Positions 1 to 6,640 of a stretch of DNA of 20,209 bases are shown one piece after another. The position numbers were made by a program, and so were the translations under genes. The notes below the pieces were generated by a model that was given only the letters and a program-made list of their open reading frames with translations, had not been told where the DNA came from and made no database searches. The stretch comes from Nitrospinota bacterium (GTDB taxonomy: Bacteria > Nitrospinota > Nitrospinia > UBA9942), in NCBI GenBank assembly GCA_016200365.1, contig JACQEW010000218.1, positions 1 through 20,209 of the forward strand, written 5' to 3'. The stretch's first letter is position 1, and each line of letters starts with the position of its first letter.

Positions 1-1
1 G

Positions 2-1162
2 GAAACTGCATTAAAAGAGGAATTTCTTAACAAGGGATTCAATGTAGTGGATTCATCCGTAGCCACAGGCAAGATAGAAGTATCCAATGCCTATCGTATA
101 GCCGATTTGACAGATGCAGGTGCAGTCAGTATTGGAAGACAGCTTGGCGCAGAAGTTATAGTTAAAGGTAAGGCTCTGGCAAAGGCAGGACCAAGGGCAG
201 CAGGAAGCAATGTAGGATCGTATGTGGCAGATATTACAGCCAGCGCATTGAGGGTTGATAATGGCGCAGTCCTCGGGTCGGCAAGAGGACATGGTGTAAG
301 CAGGCATATATCCGAAGTAACCGGCGGGACAGAGGCATTGGAAAGGGCGGCGAAAGAAGCGGCAGGAAAGATAGTAGACCAGATTGTGGCAAAATGGAGC
401 AGTGAGGTCTCAGGCGGCGGGTTAGTTCAATTGACAGTAAGAGGTATAGGAGAATATTCCGATTTCGTAAAATTCAAGGATATTGTTCAGGGACAGATAA
501 GGGGTGTTCAGGCTATTTATCAGAGGAGTCTCGAGGCTGGAACGGCTGTCCTCGATGTAGATATAAAAGGCAATGCCCAGCAATTGGCAGATGAGATTGC
601 GAGAAAGAATTTCGGAGGTATTCAGGTAAAGGTGATTGGGGGCAGCGCCAATACCGTAGAGGTAAGTCTTGGCGGTGCAGCTCAGCCGGCAAGGGTAATG
701 GCTGCACCAACACCACCTCCTCCGCCTGCGGCAGCTCAGACTCCGCCACCATCGCCAGTTATACCTCAAGCCTCATCCCCTCTTGAAGTAGACGAATACC
801 TTGTATTTGGTGGTGAGGATGATAAGAGCGGATGGGTAGGGAAAATGCTTACATCTCCTACAGCAACAAATCCTGAGGGAGAGTTTTTGCACTATGCCTG
901 GGGAAAAAAAGAGTGGGGAAGATTCTTTAAGCAGATTAGACCTGCCTCACCCTCAGAACTCACATTGGGGTCCCTTGTTTACTTCTTTGATGGGAATCAA
1001 AAAGATGGGGTTTATTACTTTCCGGCAGATAAAGCCCAGATCCGTAGGGGAGGCTGGTGGAGGGATGTAATTACAGATACTTCAATGATAAGTACAAGGA
1101 GGATTGTTACAGTTGGTGACTGGAAGGTTGATGTCTCCAGCACCTTTGTTGAGAAAAAATGA
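2..1162 (+). CDS. FlgT-like/CsgG-fold periplasmic protein, 5' end outside window
   Basis: The reading frame is open from the first complete codon (ETALKEEFLNKGFNVV...), so the gene starts upstream and the in-frame GTG at 47 is not its start. The visible part aligns by eye, over almost its whole first 230 residues, with the protein at 8842-10077. Shared strings include the pairs GFNVVD/GFNFVD, IVDQIVAKWS/LIDQIIAKWS and RGVQ..QRS..AG.AV.DV. That paralogue has a FlgT/LPP20-like N-terminal domain, which is presumably also present here upstream of the window. This copy differs by a proline-rich linker (about nt 700-780) followed by a C-terminal domain of about 125 residues with several Trp (DDKSGWVGKML, RRGGWWRDV), which I do not recognise. 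Its stop codon overlaps the start of the MNT gene (ATGA). A secreted or outer-membrane-associated role is inferred from the family and the neighbours. Confidence 0.75.
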   Translation, partial: ETALKEEFLNKGFNVVDSSVATGKIEVSNAYRIADLTDAGAVSIGRQLGAEVIVKGKALAKAGPRAAGSNVGSYVADITASALRVDNGAVLGSARGHGVSRHISEVTGGTEALERAAKEAAGKIVDQIVAKWSSEVSGGGLVQLTVRGIGEYSDFVKFKDIVQGQIRGVQAIYQRSLEAGTAVLDVDIKGNAQQLADEIARKNFGGIQVKVIGGSANTVEVSLGGAAQPARVMAAPTPPPPPAAAQTPPPSPVIPQASSPLEVDEYLVFGGEDDKSGWVGKMLTSPTATNPEGEFLHYAWGKKEWGRFFKQIRPASPSELTLGSLVYFFDGNQKDGVYYFPADKAQIRRGGWWRDVITDTSMISTRRIVTVGDWKVDVSSTFVEKK

Positions 1163-1485
1163 TTGATGAATCGGTTGTAACCAGTAATTTTGTAACTTTT
1201 TTAAAATCTCATTGCATTAATGCTTTAAAAAAGGTTATTTTATTTGGCTCAAGGGCAAAAGGGACGGCAAGACCGGATTCCGATTTTGATTTTCTAATTG
1301 TGCTTGAAAAAAGAGATTTAAACATGATTGATAGAATCTATGACGAAGTGGTTGAGTTTTTTCTCAAATACGAGGTTGATATCTCTCTGAAGATATATAA
1401 GAAAGACGATTATGAGAGATTCATGGCAATTCCGACTCCATTTTTTAACGAGATAAAAAGAACAGGTAAAATATTATATGGATAA
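1159..1485 (+). CDS. MNT-type minimal nucleotidyltransferase (antitoxin of a HEPN/MNT pair)
   Basis: A 108-residue minimal nucleotidyltransferase. The polymerase-beta-type active site is intact: G30-S31 followed by D42-F-D44 (GSRAKGTARPDSDFDFLIV), with a likely third carboxylate at D75 in YEVDISLKI. In characterised HEPN/MNT (type VII) modules the MNT partner neutralises the HEPN RNase by AMPylating it. All three acidic residues are present here, so catalysis is plausible. The start overlaps the stop of the FlgT-like gene by ATGA, and the 3' end overlaps the HEPN gene by 8 nt, so the three are probably translated from one message. AT-richer codon use than the flanking envelope genes suggests acquisition as a cassette. 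The family assignment is firm; the antitoxin role is inferred from the pairing. Confidence 0.88.
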   Translation: MIDESVVTSNFVTFLKSHCINALKKVILFGSRAKGTARPDSDFDFLIVLEKRDLNMIDRIYDEVVEFFLKYEVDISLKIYKKDDYERFMAIPTPFFNEIKRTGKILYG

Positions 1486-1882
1486 GTCCGTCAAGGACAC
1501 CATATCGGCACAATTATCAAAGGCAGAAGAGAAATTACACGCTTCAAGGGATTTACTTGAGAAGGGGTATCTCGATGATGCCATTTCGAGGGCATATTAT
1601 GCCATGTTTCATGCAGCAAGCGCCGTTTTATTGGCAGAAGGTATAACTATAGAAAGCCACAGCGGATTAAAGACCATGTTCGGTCTTAGGTTGATTAAGA
1701 CAGGTAAGATAGATAAGGCTTACGCAAAGGCATTGGATAAACTTAAGGACGAGAGGGAAAATGGAGATTACGATATATTCACCTCTTTTGACAGAGAAGA
1801 TGCAGAAAAAGATATAAAGGAGGCAGAATTATTCCTCGCAGAGATGAAAAGGTATCTTAAAAAGGAAAAGGGATTAGTATGA
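1478..1882 (+). CDS. HEPN-domain protein (probable RNase toxin of the HEPN/MNT pair)
   Basis: A 134-residue all-helical HEPN protein. The characteristic segment AISRAYYAMFHAASAVL carries R38 and H45, which fits the R-x4-6-H nuclease motif of HEPN RNases. It is followed by the usual HSGLKTMFGLRLIKTGKID helix and a DYDIFTSFDREDAEKD segment. HEPN proteins paired with MNT domains are typically ribonucleases whose activity is blocked by nucleotidylation on Tyr; Y40 and Y41 lie inside the motif here. The gene overlaps the MNT gene by 8 nt and runs into the Uma2 gene with an ATGA overlap. No good Shine-Dalgarno sequence precedes it, which fits translational coupling. Some PF05168 HEPN proteins lack demonstrated toxicity, so toxin activity remains inferred. 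Confidence 0.85.
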   Translation: MDKSVKDTISAQLSKAEEKLHASRDLLEKGYLDDAISRAYYAMFHAASAVLLAEGITIESHSGLKTMFGLRLIKTGKIDKAYAKALDKLKDERENGDYDIFTSFDREDAEKDIKEAELFLAEMKRYLKKEKGLV

Positions 1883-2421
1883 AAGCTGTAAAAACAGAGT
1901 ATATCCCCAGGTATACTTATAACGATTATGCGGCATGGGAGGGTAGATGGGAATTAATTGATGGAGTTCCCTATGCAATGACCCCATCACCGATTATCAG
2001 GCATCAGAAAGTCTGTGTGAATATTGTTGTCCATCTTAGCCGGCTTCTTAAAGATTGTGGAAAATGCAAGGTATTAAACCCAGTTGATTGGAAAATTGAT
2101 GAAGAAACAGTAGTTCAACCCGATGTATCGGTAGTCTGCGAAGATGTAATAGAAGAAAAATATTTAACTAATCCGCCTAAAATAATATTTGAAATAGCTT
2201 CTCCTTCAACGGCTTTTAAAGATAGAAATATTAAATACAAAATCTATGAATCTCAGGGGGTAAAATATTATATTATTGTAGATACTTACGCAAAAGCAGC
2301 CGAGGTGTTTCAGCTTGAGAATAATAGCTATAAAAAACTTAAAGATGCACAAACCGATGTCATAACCTTTGATATAGACAAATGTAAGGTTGACTTTGAT
2401 TTCAGTGTAATATGGGAGTAA
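1879..2421 (+). CDS. Uma2-family (DUF820) PD-(D/E)xK nuclease-like protein
   Basis: 180 residues with the Uma2/DUF820 layout: WELIDGVPYAMTPSPIIRHQ at about 24-43, QPDVSVV with D82, then FEIASPSTAFKDR with E105, and KYKIYESQGVKYYIIVD. D82, E105 and downstream lysines are the expected PD-(D/E)xK catalytic set. Members are very common in cyanobacteria and some other phyla, where they spread as single genes; they are predicted endonucleases without a settled function. It starts inside the HEPN stop codon (ATGA), with AAAAGG as a weak ribosome binding site. This makes a FlgT-like/MNT/HEPN/Uma2 translationally coupled string, unusual because Uma2 genes often stand alone. The family call is firm; any link to the toxin-antitoxin pair is inference from the overlap. 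Confidence 0.87.
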   Translation: MKAVKTEYIPRYTYNDYAAWEGRWELIDGVPYAMTPSPIIRHQKVCVNIVVHLSRLLKDCGKCKVLNPVDWKIDEETVVQPDVSVVCEDVIEEKYLTNPPKIIFEIASPSTAFKDRNIKYKIYESQGVKYYIIVDTYAKAAEVFQLENNSYKKLKDAQTDVITFDIDKCKVDFDFSVIWE

Positions 2422-2446
2422 AGGTTTATAAAAAATCCGACATTGG

Positions 2447-2520
2447 AAAGGAGGGATAATTGAAATTTTAAATTTCTAATTTCTAATTTCCAATTTCCAA
2501 TTTTTATTTAAAGGAGGGAA
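2447..2520. repeat. Heptamer tandem repeat between duplicated Shine-Dalgarno blocks
   Basis: Five direct 7-nt units of the form AATTTCT/AATTTCC/AATTTTT occupy 2471-2505. They are flanked on the left by AAAGGAGGGATAATTGAAA (2447-2465) and on the right by a nearly identical AAAGGAGGGAATAAATATGA, the latter being the real ribosome binding site and start of the lipoprotein gene. The left side also contains a small palindrome GAAATTTTAAATTTC. Confidence 0.8.
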
Positions 2521-2525
2521 TAAAT

Positions 2526-3245
2526 ATGAAAAACAATATTCGTCGTTATATTTTGCTATTCATAGCATTAATTATCGGTGTTTCCTTAAGTGCCTGTGCC
2601 GTAATGCCTGTCAAACAGGCAAACCCCAATAATCCTATCAGAACCGTAGCAGTCCTTCCAATGTTAAACCAGACCAATGATGTAGAAGCACCGCAATATG
2701 TAAGGACAGAATTAGATAAACAGATGCCTCTGAATTTCTATTCAAACAAGCCCGTAAAGGATATTGACCAGTTATTGAAAGACCAGATGGGCGTTACGCT
2801 TGGGGCTCAGCTTGATATGACTACACCTCAGAAATTGGGAGAGCTTCTTGGTGTGGATGGAGTTATATACGGAACACTGATGAATTTTGATACACAGATG
2901 ACCGGTGTTTACAATGTAAGGAGGGTCAGGGCAAAATTCAAAATGGTCAATACCAAAACCGGCGAGACCGTCTGGCAAAACGGAATAGGTATAAAGAGCG
3001 AGACTTCGGCAGGCGGGATCGGCAGTGTCCTCTCTCTGGCAAGCGGGATAAAAGAGGCTGTGCAGAAAGAGGAGATTCCCTGGGTTACCATAGAAAGCGA
3101 ATCTAAAGAAGGTATCGGGGAGGCATTTGTCGGCGCATTGGCACAAAAGCTTGTTGAGAAGGCTCTTAAAACGCCTCTGGCAAGAGAAACGAAGGAGATG
3201 ATAAACAGGGTAATAGTAACTATTCCGGTAGGACCTGGCAGATAA
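2526..3245 (+). CDS. DUF799/GNA1162-type outer-membrane lipoprotein
   Basis: 239 residues. It has a type II signal peptide with lipobox LSAC (Cys24), then a compact alpha/beta domain: RTVAVLPMLNQTNDVEAPQYVR, a region rich in PVKDIDQLLKDQMGV, LGELLGVDGVIYGTLMNFDTQMTGVYN, and AKFKMVNTKTGETVWQNG. This order matches the GNA1162/DUF799 family, which is structurally related to TolB and CsgG N-domains and is often found beside CsgG genes. Here a CsgG-family gene follows directly. The ATG is chosen because AAAGGAGGG lies 6-7 nt upstream and because it gives a complete lipoprotein signal. A second, nearly identical Shine-Dalgarno block lies 64 nt further upstream on the other side of a heptamer repeat. 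It probably forms part of an outer-membrane complex with the CsgG protein. Confidence 0.87.
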   Translation: MKNNIRRYILLFIALIIGVSLSACAVMPVKQANPNNPIRTVAVLPMLNQTNDVEAPQYVRTELDKQMPLNFYSNKPVKDIDQLLKDQMGVTLGAQLDMTTPQKLGELLGVDGVIYGTLMNFDTQMTGVYNVRRVRAKFKMVNTKTGETVWQNGIGIKSETSAGGIGSVLSLASGIKEAVQKEEIPWVTIESESKEGIGEAFVGALAQKLVEKALKTPLARETKEMINRVIVTIPVGPGR

Positions 3246-3268
3246 CAAGTTTTTACTTAATATATTTT

Positions 3269-3327
3269 AAAGGAGGTGATAATAAAATTTCTAATTTCTA
3301 ATTTCTAATTTCTAAAATTAAGGAGGG
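3269..3327. repeat. Heptamer tandem repeat upstream of the CsgG-family gene
   Basis: Four perfect AATTTCT units (3286-3313) sit between AAAGGAGGTGA (3269-3279) and the working Shine-Dalgarno TAAGGAGGG (3319-3327). No inverted right arm is present. The layout repeats that seen at 2447-2520. Confidence 0.8.
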
Positions 3328-3333
3328 TTTAAA

Positions 3334-4296
3334 ATGAAAGTTTTTTCAAAAAAAGTATATTCATATATTATGATTTCATTATTTGCCCTGTATGGTTTTA
3401 TCGGCTGCGAGGCGACAACTACAGGGGCGGTAAAAAAGGATGTATCTGTTACACAGCAGACCCAGAAGCTTGAGGAGGCAGGGGCTAAATATTCAGGACC
3501 GGAGTATACCGTAGGTATCATTACCTTTAAAAACAAGACCCCATCGAAGGTGCTCGGTATCGGAGAATCGGCAACCGATATTTTAAGAACCTTGATAAAA
3601 TCAGCAGGGCTTGAGCCTATCTCCCTGACAGAAGAAGAAATGAAGGAGCAGGATAAGCTTATCGAGCTGCAGCAGACAGGGGCGGTAAAAACCGGCAAAA
3701 AGAGCGCCGCAGAAGGATTTGAATCCCTCGATTACAGGGTCTCTGGCGCTATTACTGCTTACTCCGAGGTCGAGGAAGGTTCGGATATGCTGATCGTCGC
3801 ATCAAAGACACAGGTAGCAAGGGTTCAGGTGGATTATGCTCTGGTGGATGTGGCATCGGGAAAATCACTCGTTGCAAAATCAGGCGCCGGTGAATACAAG
3901 AAAAAGACAGGAGGAGTCCTTGGATTCGGCTCTGCATCCACTGCAGATACGGGTTTAAGAGACGGTGCATTGAGGGACGCACTTTCAAAGGCTCTCGAGG
4001 AGATGGTTAATGAATTGAATAAGAGACCTTTCCAGGGCAGGATATTGTTAATGGAAGGAAGCACTGTAATCTTCAGGGGCGGGACAAAATCAAAACTGGC
4101 AGCCGGCTCTAAAATGGGTGTATACAGGGCAGGAGCGGATTTGGTTGACCCTGAGACAGGAAGGGTTATAGGCAAGAGAGAAAAAAATATTGGGGAGATA
4201 ATGGTAACCGGTCATCAGAGCGACAGGGTTTCAGAGGCAAGCGTTTCGTCCGGTATGGGATTCCAGCCGGGAGATATAGTCAGGGCAATGAAGTAA
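3334..4296 (+). CDS. CsgG-family lipoprotein
   Basis: 320 residues. A signal peptide ends in a lipobox FIGC (Cys25). The mature part has CsgG family features: YTVGIITFKNKTPSKVLGIG, ATDILRTLIKSAGLEPIS, a self-annotating DYRVSGAITAYSEVEEGSD strand, QVARVQVDYALVDVASGKSL, and the RDGALRDALSKALEEMVNEL helix. Escherichia CsgG forms a nonameric outer-membrane pore for curli subunits, and HfaB-type members anchor holdfast. The protein here is longer by a C-terminal extension (about 230-320: GRILLMEGSTVIFRGG..., GVYRAGADLVDPETGRVIG..., GEIMVTGHQSDRVSEASV), a small beta-domain common in CsgG-like proteins. AAGGAGGG precedes the ATG by 6 nt. No csgA/B/E/F-like gene is visible nearby, so the exported substrate, if any, is unknown. 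Confidence 0.85.
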   Translation: MKVFSKKVYSYIMISLFALYGFIGCEATTTGAVKKDVSVTQQTQKLEEAGAKYSGPEYTVGIITFKNKTPSKVLGIGESATDILRTLIKSAGLEPISLTEEEMKEQDKLIELQQTGAVKTGKKSAAEGFESLDYRVSGAITAYSEVEEGSDMLIVASKTQVARVQVDYALVDVASGKSLVAKSGAGEYKKKTGGVLGFGSASTADTGLRDGALRDALSKALEEMVNELNKRPFQGRILLMEGSTVIFRGGTKSKLAAGSKMGVYRAGADLVDPETGRVIGKREKNIGEIMVTGHQSDRVSEASVSSGMGFQPGDIVRAMK

Positions 4297-4305
4297 AATA
4301 AGTGT

Positions 4306-4372
4306 CAAGTGAAAGTGAAAGTGAAAGTGAAAACTTGGTATTTAACACTTACACTTACACTTGCACTTACAC
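4306..4372. repeat. Hexamer-period inverted tandem repeat
   Basis: The left arm is GTGAAA repeated four times after a CAA lead-in (about 4306-4333). The right arm is CACTTA/CACTTG repeated (about 4344-4372). The right arm is the complement of GTGTAA/GTGCAA, one mismatch per unit from the left, so the transcript can form a long hairpin just before the LPP20 gene ribosome binding site. Confidence 0.8.
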
Positions 4373-4390
4373 TATTTAGAGGGAGGTTTT

Positions 4391-5239
4391 ATGAGAAAAA
4401 GTATTTTGGTTTTGGGGCTGTCATTGATAGCCGCCTTTGTCTTTGCCGGAGATTCATTCTCCACAAATGGAGACAGCGTGTTCATCCCATCGCCGGCAGG
4501 AACAGGGGGGATTGACTACAGTAAGCAGATTTTAAAGGTAAAAGGCATGGCGCCTCCCCAGCCGGGCGCTCAAACACCCGGAATGAGCAGGGTGCAGCAG
4601 TTAAGGGTGACAAAGGCTGATGCCTATAGAAAGGCGCTTGAATTAATAAAGGAGGTTCAGGTTACCTCCGAGACCACTGTAAGAAATTTTATACTTGAAA
4701 GCGATGTGATAAGGACAAAGGTAGAGGGAATGGTGCGGGGTCTAAAGGAAGAGGGTGAACCGGTATACTTAAACGACGGCACTATAGAGCAGTGGTATAC
4801 CTTTCCCCTTCAGGGCAATTTTACCGGTCTTATGTTCGACCAGATAGTTCCGCCGGGGACACCTCCGCAGCCTCCGCCTGTCCAGTTTAGTCAGGGAGGA
4901 CAGGTCTTTTCAGGGTTGATAGTGGATGCAAGAGGGCTCGGCGTAAAACCTGCTATGGCTCCAAAGGTCTTAGACGAAGATGGTCGTGAGGTATACGGCT
5001 CCGCCTATGTAAATAGGGAATGGGCTATCGAGCAGGGAATGACAGGATACAGCAAAGATGTCGCAGCGGCTCAGAATAATCCGAGGGTAACTGCTACCCC
5101 TATTATAGTAAAGGGGGTAAAGGCTTCGGGACAGGGCAAGGCTGATATTGTTATAAGCAATGCAGATGCAGGCAAGATAAGGGCAAATGCCGAGAATATG
5201 ACATTCATAGAGAAGTGCAAGGTAATGATTGTCCTTTAA
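4391..5239 (+). CDS. Secreted LPP20-domain protein
   Basis: 282 residues from the ATG at 4391, which has GAGGGAGG 5-6 nt upstream. Starting further 5' would read through the repeat and spoil the signal peptide. The signal peptide is of Sec type with a probable cut after VFA (residue 19), so this copy is not a lipoprotein. Residues about 60-200 hold an LPP20-like domain: QQLRVTKADAYRKALELIKEVQ, TVRNFILESDVIRTKVEGMV, then FSGLIVDARGLGVKPAMAPKVLDEDGREVYG. The last string is typical of LPP20/FlgP-related envelope proteins. The C-terminus (KADIVISNADAGKIRANAENM) resembles a small ordered tail. Together with the adjacent CsgG and FlgT-like proteins it suggests a periplasmic or outer-membrane ring or collar component; that role is inferred. 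Confidence 0.78.
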   Translation: MRKSILVLGLSLIAAFVFAGDSFSTNGDSVFIPSPAGTGGIDYSKQILKVKGMAPPQPGAQTPGMSRVQQLRVTKADAYRKALELIKEVQVTSETTVRNFILESDVIRTKVEGMVRGLKEEGEPVYLNDGTIEQWYTFPLQGNFTGLMFDQIVPPGTPPQPPPVQFSQGGQVFSGLIVDARGLGVKPAMAPKVLDEDGREVYGSAYVNREWAIEQGMTGYSKDVAAAQNNPRVTATPIIVKGVKASGQGKADIVISNADAGKIRANAENMTFIEKCKVMIVL

Positions 5240-5240
5240 A

Positions 5241-5312
5241 AACTGACAACTAACAACTGACAACTAACAACAGCTAAGTGGTATGTTGTAAGTTGTAAGT
5301 GGTTAGTTAAGT
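5241..5312. repeat. Heptamer inverted tandem repeat
   Basis: The left arm has AACTGAC/AACTAAC alternating four times (5241-5268). The right arm has GTTGTAA, GTTGTAA, GTGGTTA, GTTAAG (about 5285-5312). The arms are imperfect complements, and the element ends directly before the Shine-Dalgarno of the TPR lipoprotein gene. Confidence 0.78.
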
Positions 5313-5324
5313 ATGGGAGGTTTT

Positions 5325-6509
5325 ATGAACAGAAAGACATTTTACCAAATATTTTCAGGCGGGCTGCTTCTCCTGTTCTTTGGTTTTATAACCGCCTGCG
5401 AGGCTCCTAAGAGAAAGGCGGAAGCAGTCCTCGATACCCCTGAGCATCATGTGTTCAGCGGGAATAAGCTCCTTCAGAAAGAGGATTATGACGGCGCATT
5501 GAGGGAGTTTCAATTGGCGATTGAATTAGACCCGAAATATCCGCCTGCCCATGCAGGAACAGGACTGGTCTACGGCTATAAAAAGGACTTTAAAAAAGCA
5601 TTCGAAAACATGGAGAAGGCTCTCGATTTGGCAAAGACAAAGGAACATAAGGTAGAGGCACACACAGGGATGGTAAGGCTCCATTCCATGGAAAGAGGTA
5701 AGGACTGGCTTTCTAATTGCGAAAGGGAGTTTAAGAAGGCAATAGGAGAAAATGCCGCTGCGCCTGACCCCTATTACTATATGGGCATTGCATACAAGCG
5801 TAGCGAGACCATGGAGGGTGTGGGCAAGGCAGGAGATATGTTCAAGAAGGTTCTTGAGATAAATAAAGACCTTGTCGCCGATGCAAATAAGGAGTGGGAG
5901 ATAGTTCAGAAGATTCAGAGGGCTGCACCCGGGACAAAGATAGGCGTCATGATTGCATTGGCTGACAAGATAACGAGGGCAGACCTTTCTGCATTATTTG
6001 TTCAGGAGCTGGATATTGAGAAGCTCTTTAAAAAGAGAGGGGTTAAGACCTTTGACACCAGCTTTAAATCGCCGACCAGCCCGCAGAAATTCGAGGCTGA
6101 TAAATTGTCGAAGGCTGCCGCTGCCACAGATATCGAAAATCATGTCTTGAGAACCGATATGGAGACGGCAATTGGACTTGGGATCAGGGGACTGGAGAGC
6201 TATCCAGACCATACCTTCCACCCAAACCAGCCGATAACAAAGGTTGAGTATGCCGTGATGGTAGAGGATATTCTCATAAAGGTTTCCGGCGATGAATCTC
6301 TCGCAACTAAATTTATCGGCAGCCAGCCTCATTTTCCCGATGTGAGGGCTGACCAGTGGTTCTTTAATGCCATCGAGGTCTGCAATGCAAGAGGCATAAT
6401 GCAGGCAGAAGACTTAACCACAGGAGAATTTAAGCCGAAAAATCCTGTTTCAGGTGCCGATGCACTGCTGATTATAAGGAAGCTGAAAGACGAATTAAAA
6501 TTTTTCTAA
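5325..6509 (+). CDS. TPR lipoprotein with C-terminal SLH-like domains
   Basis: 394 residues from the ATG at 5325 (GGGAGG 4-5 nt upstream; the ATG at 5313 lies inside that ribosome binding site). The lipobox ITAC puts the lipid on Cys25. Residues about 38-190 form TPR repeats: GNKLLQKEDYDGALREFQLA, HAGTGLVYGYKKDFKKAFEN and YYYMGIAYKRSETMEGVG. A helical linker follows. The last 120 residues contain two S-layer-homology-like stretches (GLESYPDHTFHPNQPITKVEY and PHFPDVRADQWFFNAIEVCN...GEFKPKNPVSGADALLII). TPR arrays usually scaffold complexes, and SLH repeats bind peptidoglycan-linked polymers. A lipid-anchored protein with both could tether the CsgG/LPP20 assembly to the wall; this is inference. 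The SLH repeats are diverged. Confidence 0.82.
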   Translation: MNRKTFYQIFSGGLLLLFFGFITACEAPKRKAEAVLDTPEHHVFSGNKLLQKEDYDGALREFQLAIELDPKYPPAHAGTGLVYGYKKDFKKAFENMEKALDLAKTKEHKVEAHTGMVRLHSMERGKDWLSNCEREFKKAIGENAAAPDPYYYMGIAYKRSETMEGVGKAGDMFKKVLEINKDLVADANKEWEIVQKIQRAAPGTKIGVMIALADKITRADLSALFVQELDIEKLFKKRGVKTFDTSFKSPTSPQKFEADKLSKAAAATDIENHVLRTDMETAIGLGIRGLESYPDHTFHPNQPITKVEYAVMVEDILIKVSGDESLATKFIGSQPHFPDVRADQWFFNAIEVCNARGIMQAEDLTTGEFKPKNPVSGADALLIIRKLKDELKFF

Positions 6510-6558
6510 AATCTTTTTAGCCATAGATGAGGAAAATATATCCGCAGATTACAGCAGA

Positions 6559-6609
6559 TAACCCCCCTTTAATTCCCCCCTTAATTTAAGGGGGGATACA
6601 GGGGGGTTA
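6559..6609. repeat. Nested C6/G6 palindrome
   Basis: The inner arms CCCCCCTTAA and TTAAGGGGGG are separated by one T (6575-6595), a perfect palindrome. The outer arms TAACCCCCC (6559-6567) and GGGGGGTTA (6601-6609) are also perfect. It fills the gap between the TPR lipoprotein and the NHL-CsgG gene and could act as a terminator-like hairpin or be a dispersed repeat. Confidence 0.85.
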
Positions 6610-6640
6610 AAAATCTGTGGTTTCTTTTTGCTGTCTTTTT

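Noticed and set aside
47..1162. GTG at 47 as the start of the first gene
   Set aside because: The frame is open to the window edge and the residues before 47 align with the paralogue, so the gene simply begins upstream.
2526..5239. A curli secretion operon
   Set aside because: Only CsgG-like proteins are present; no CsgA/B repeats, CsgE, CsgF or CsgD-like regulator is visible.
6617..6640. GTG start for the NHL-CsgG protein
   Set aside because: It would add residues (VSFCCLF) before a complete signal peptide that begins at 6641; its only Shine-Dalgarno-like string is the G6 arm of a palindrome.
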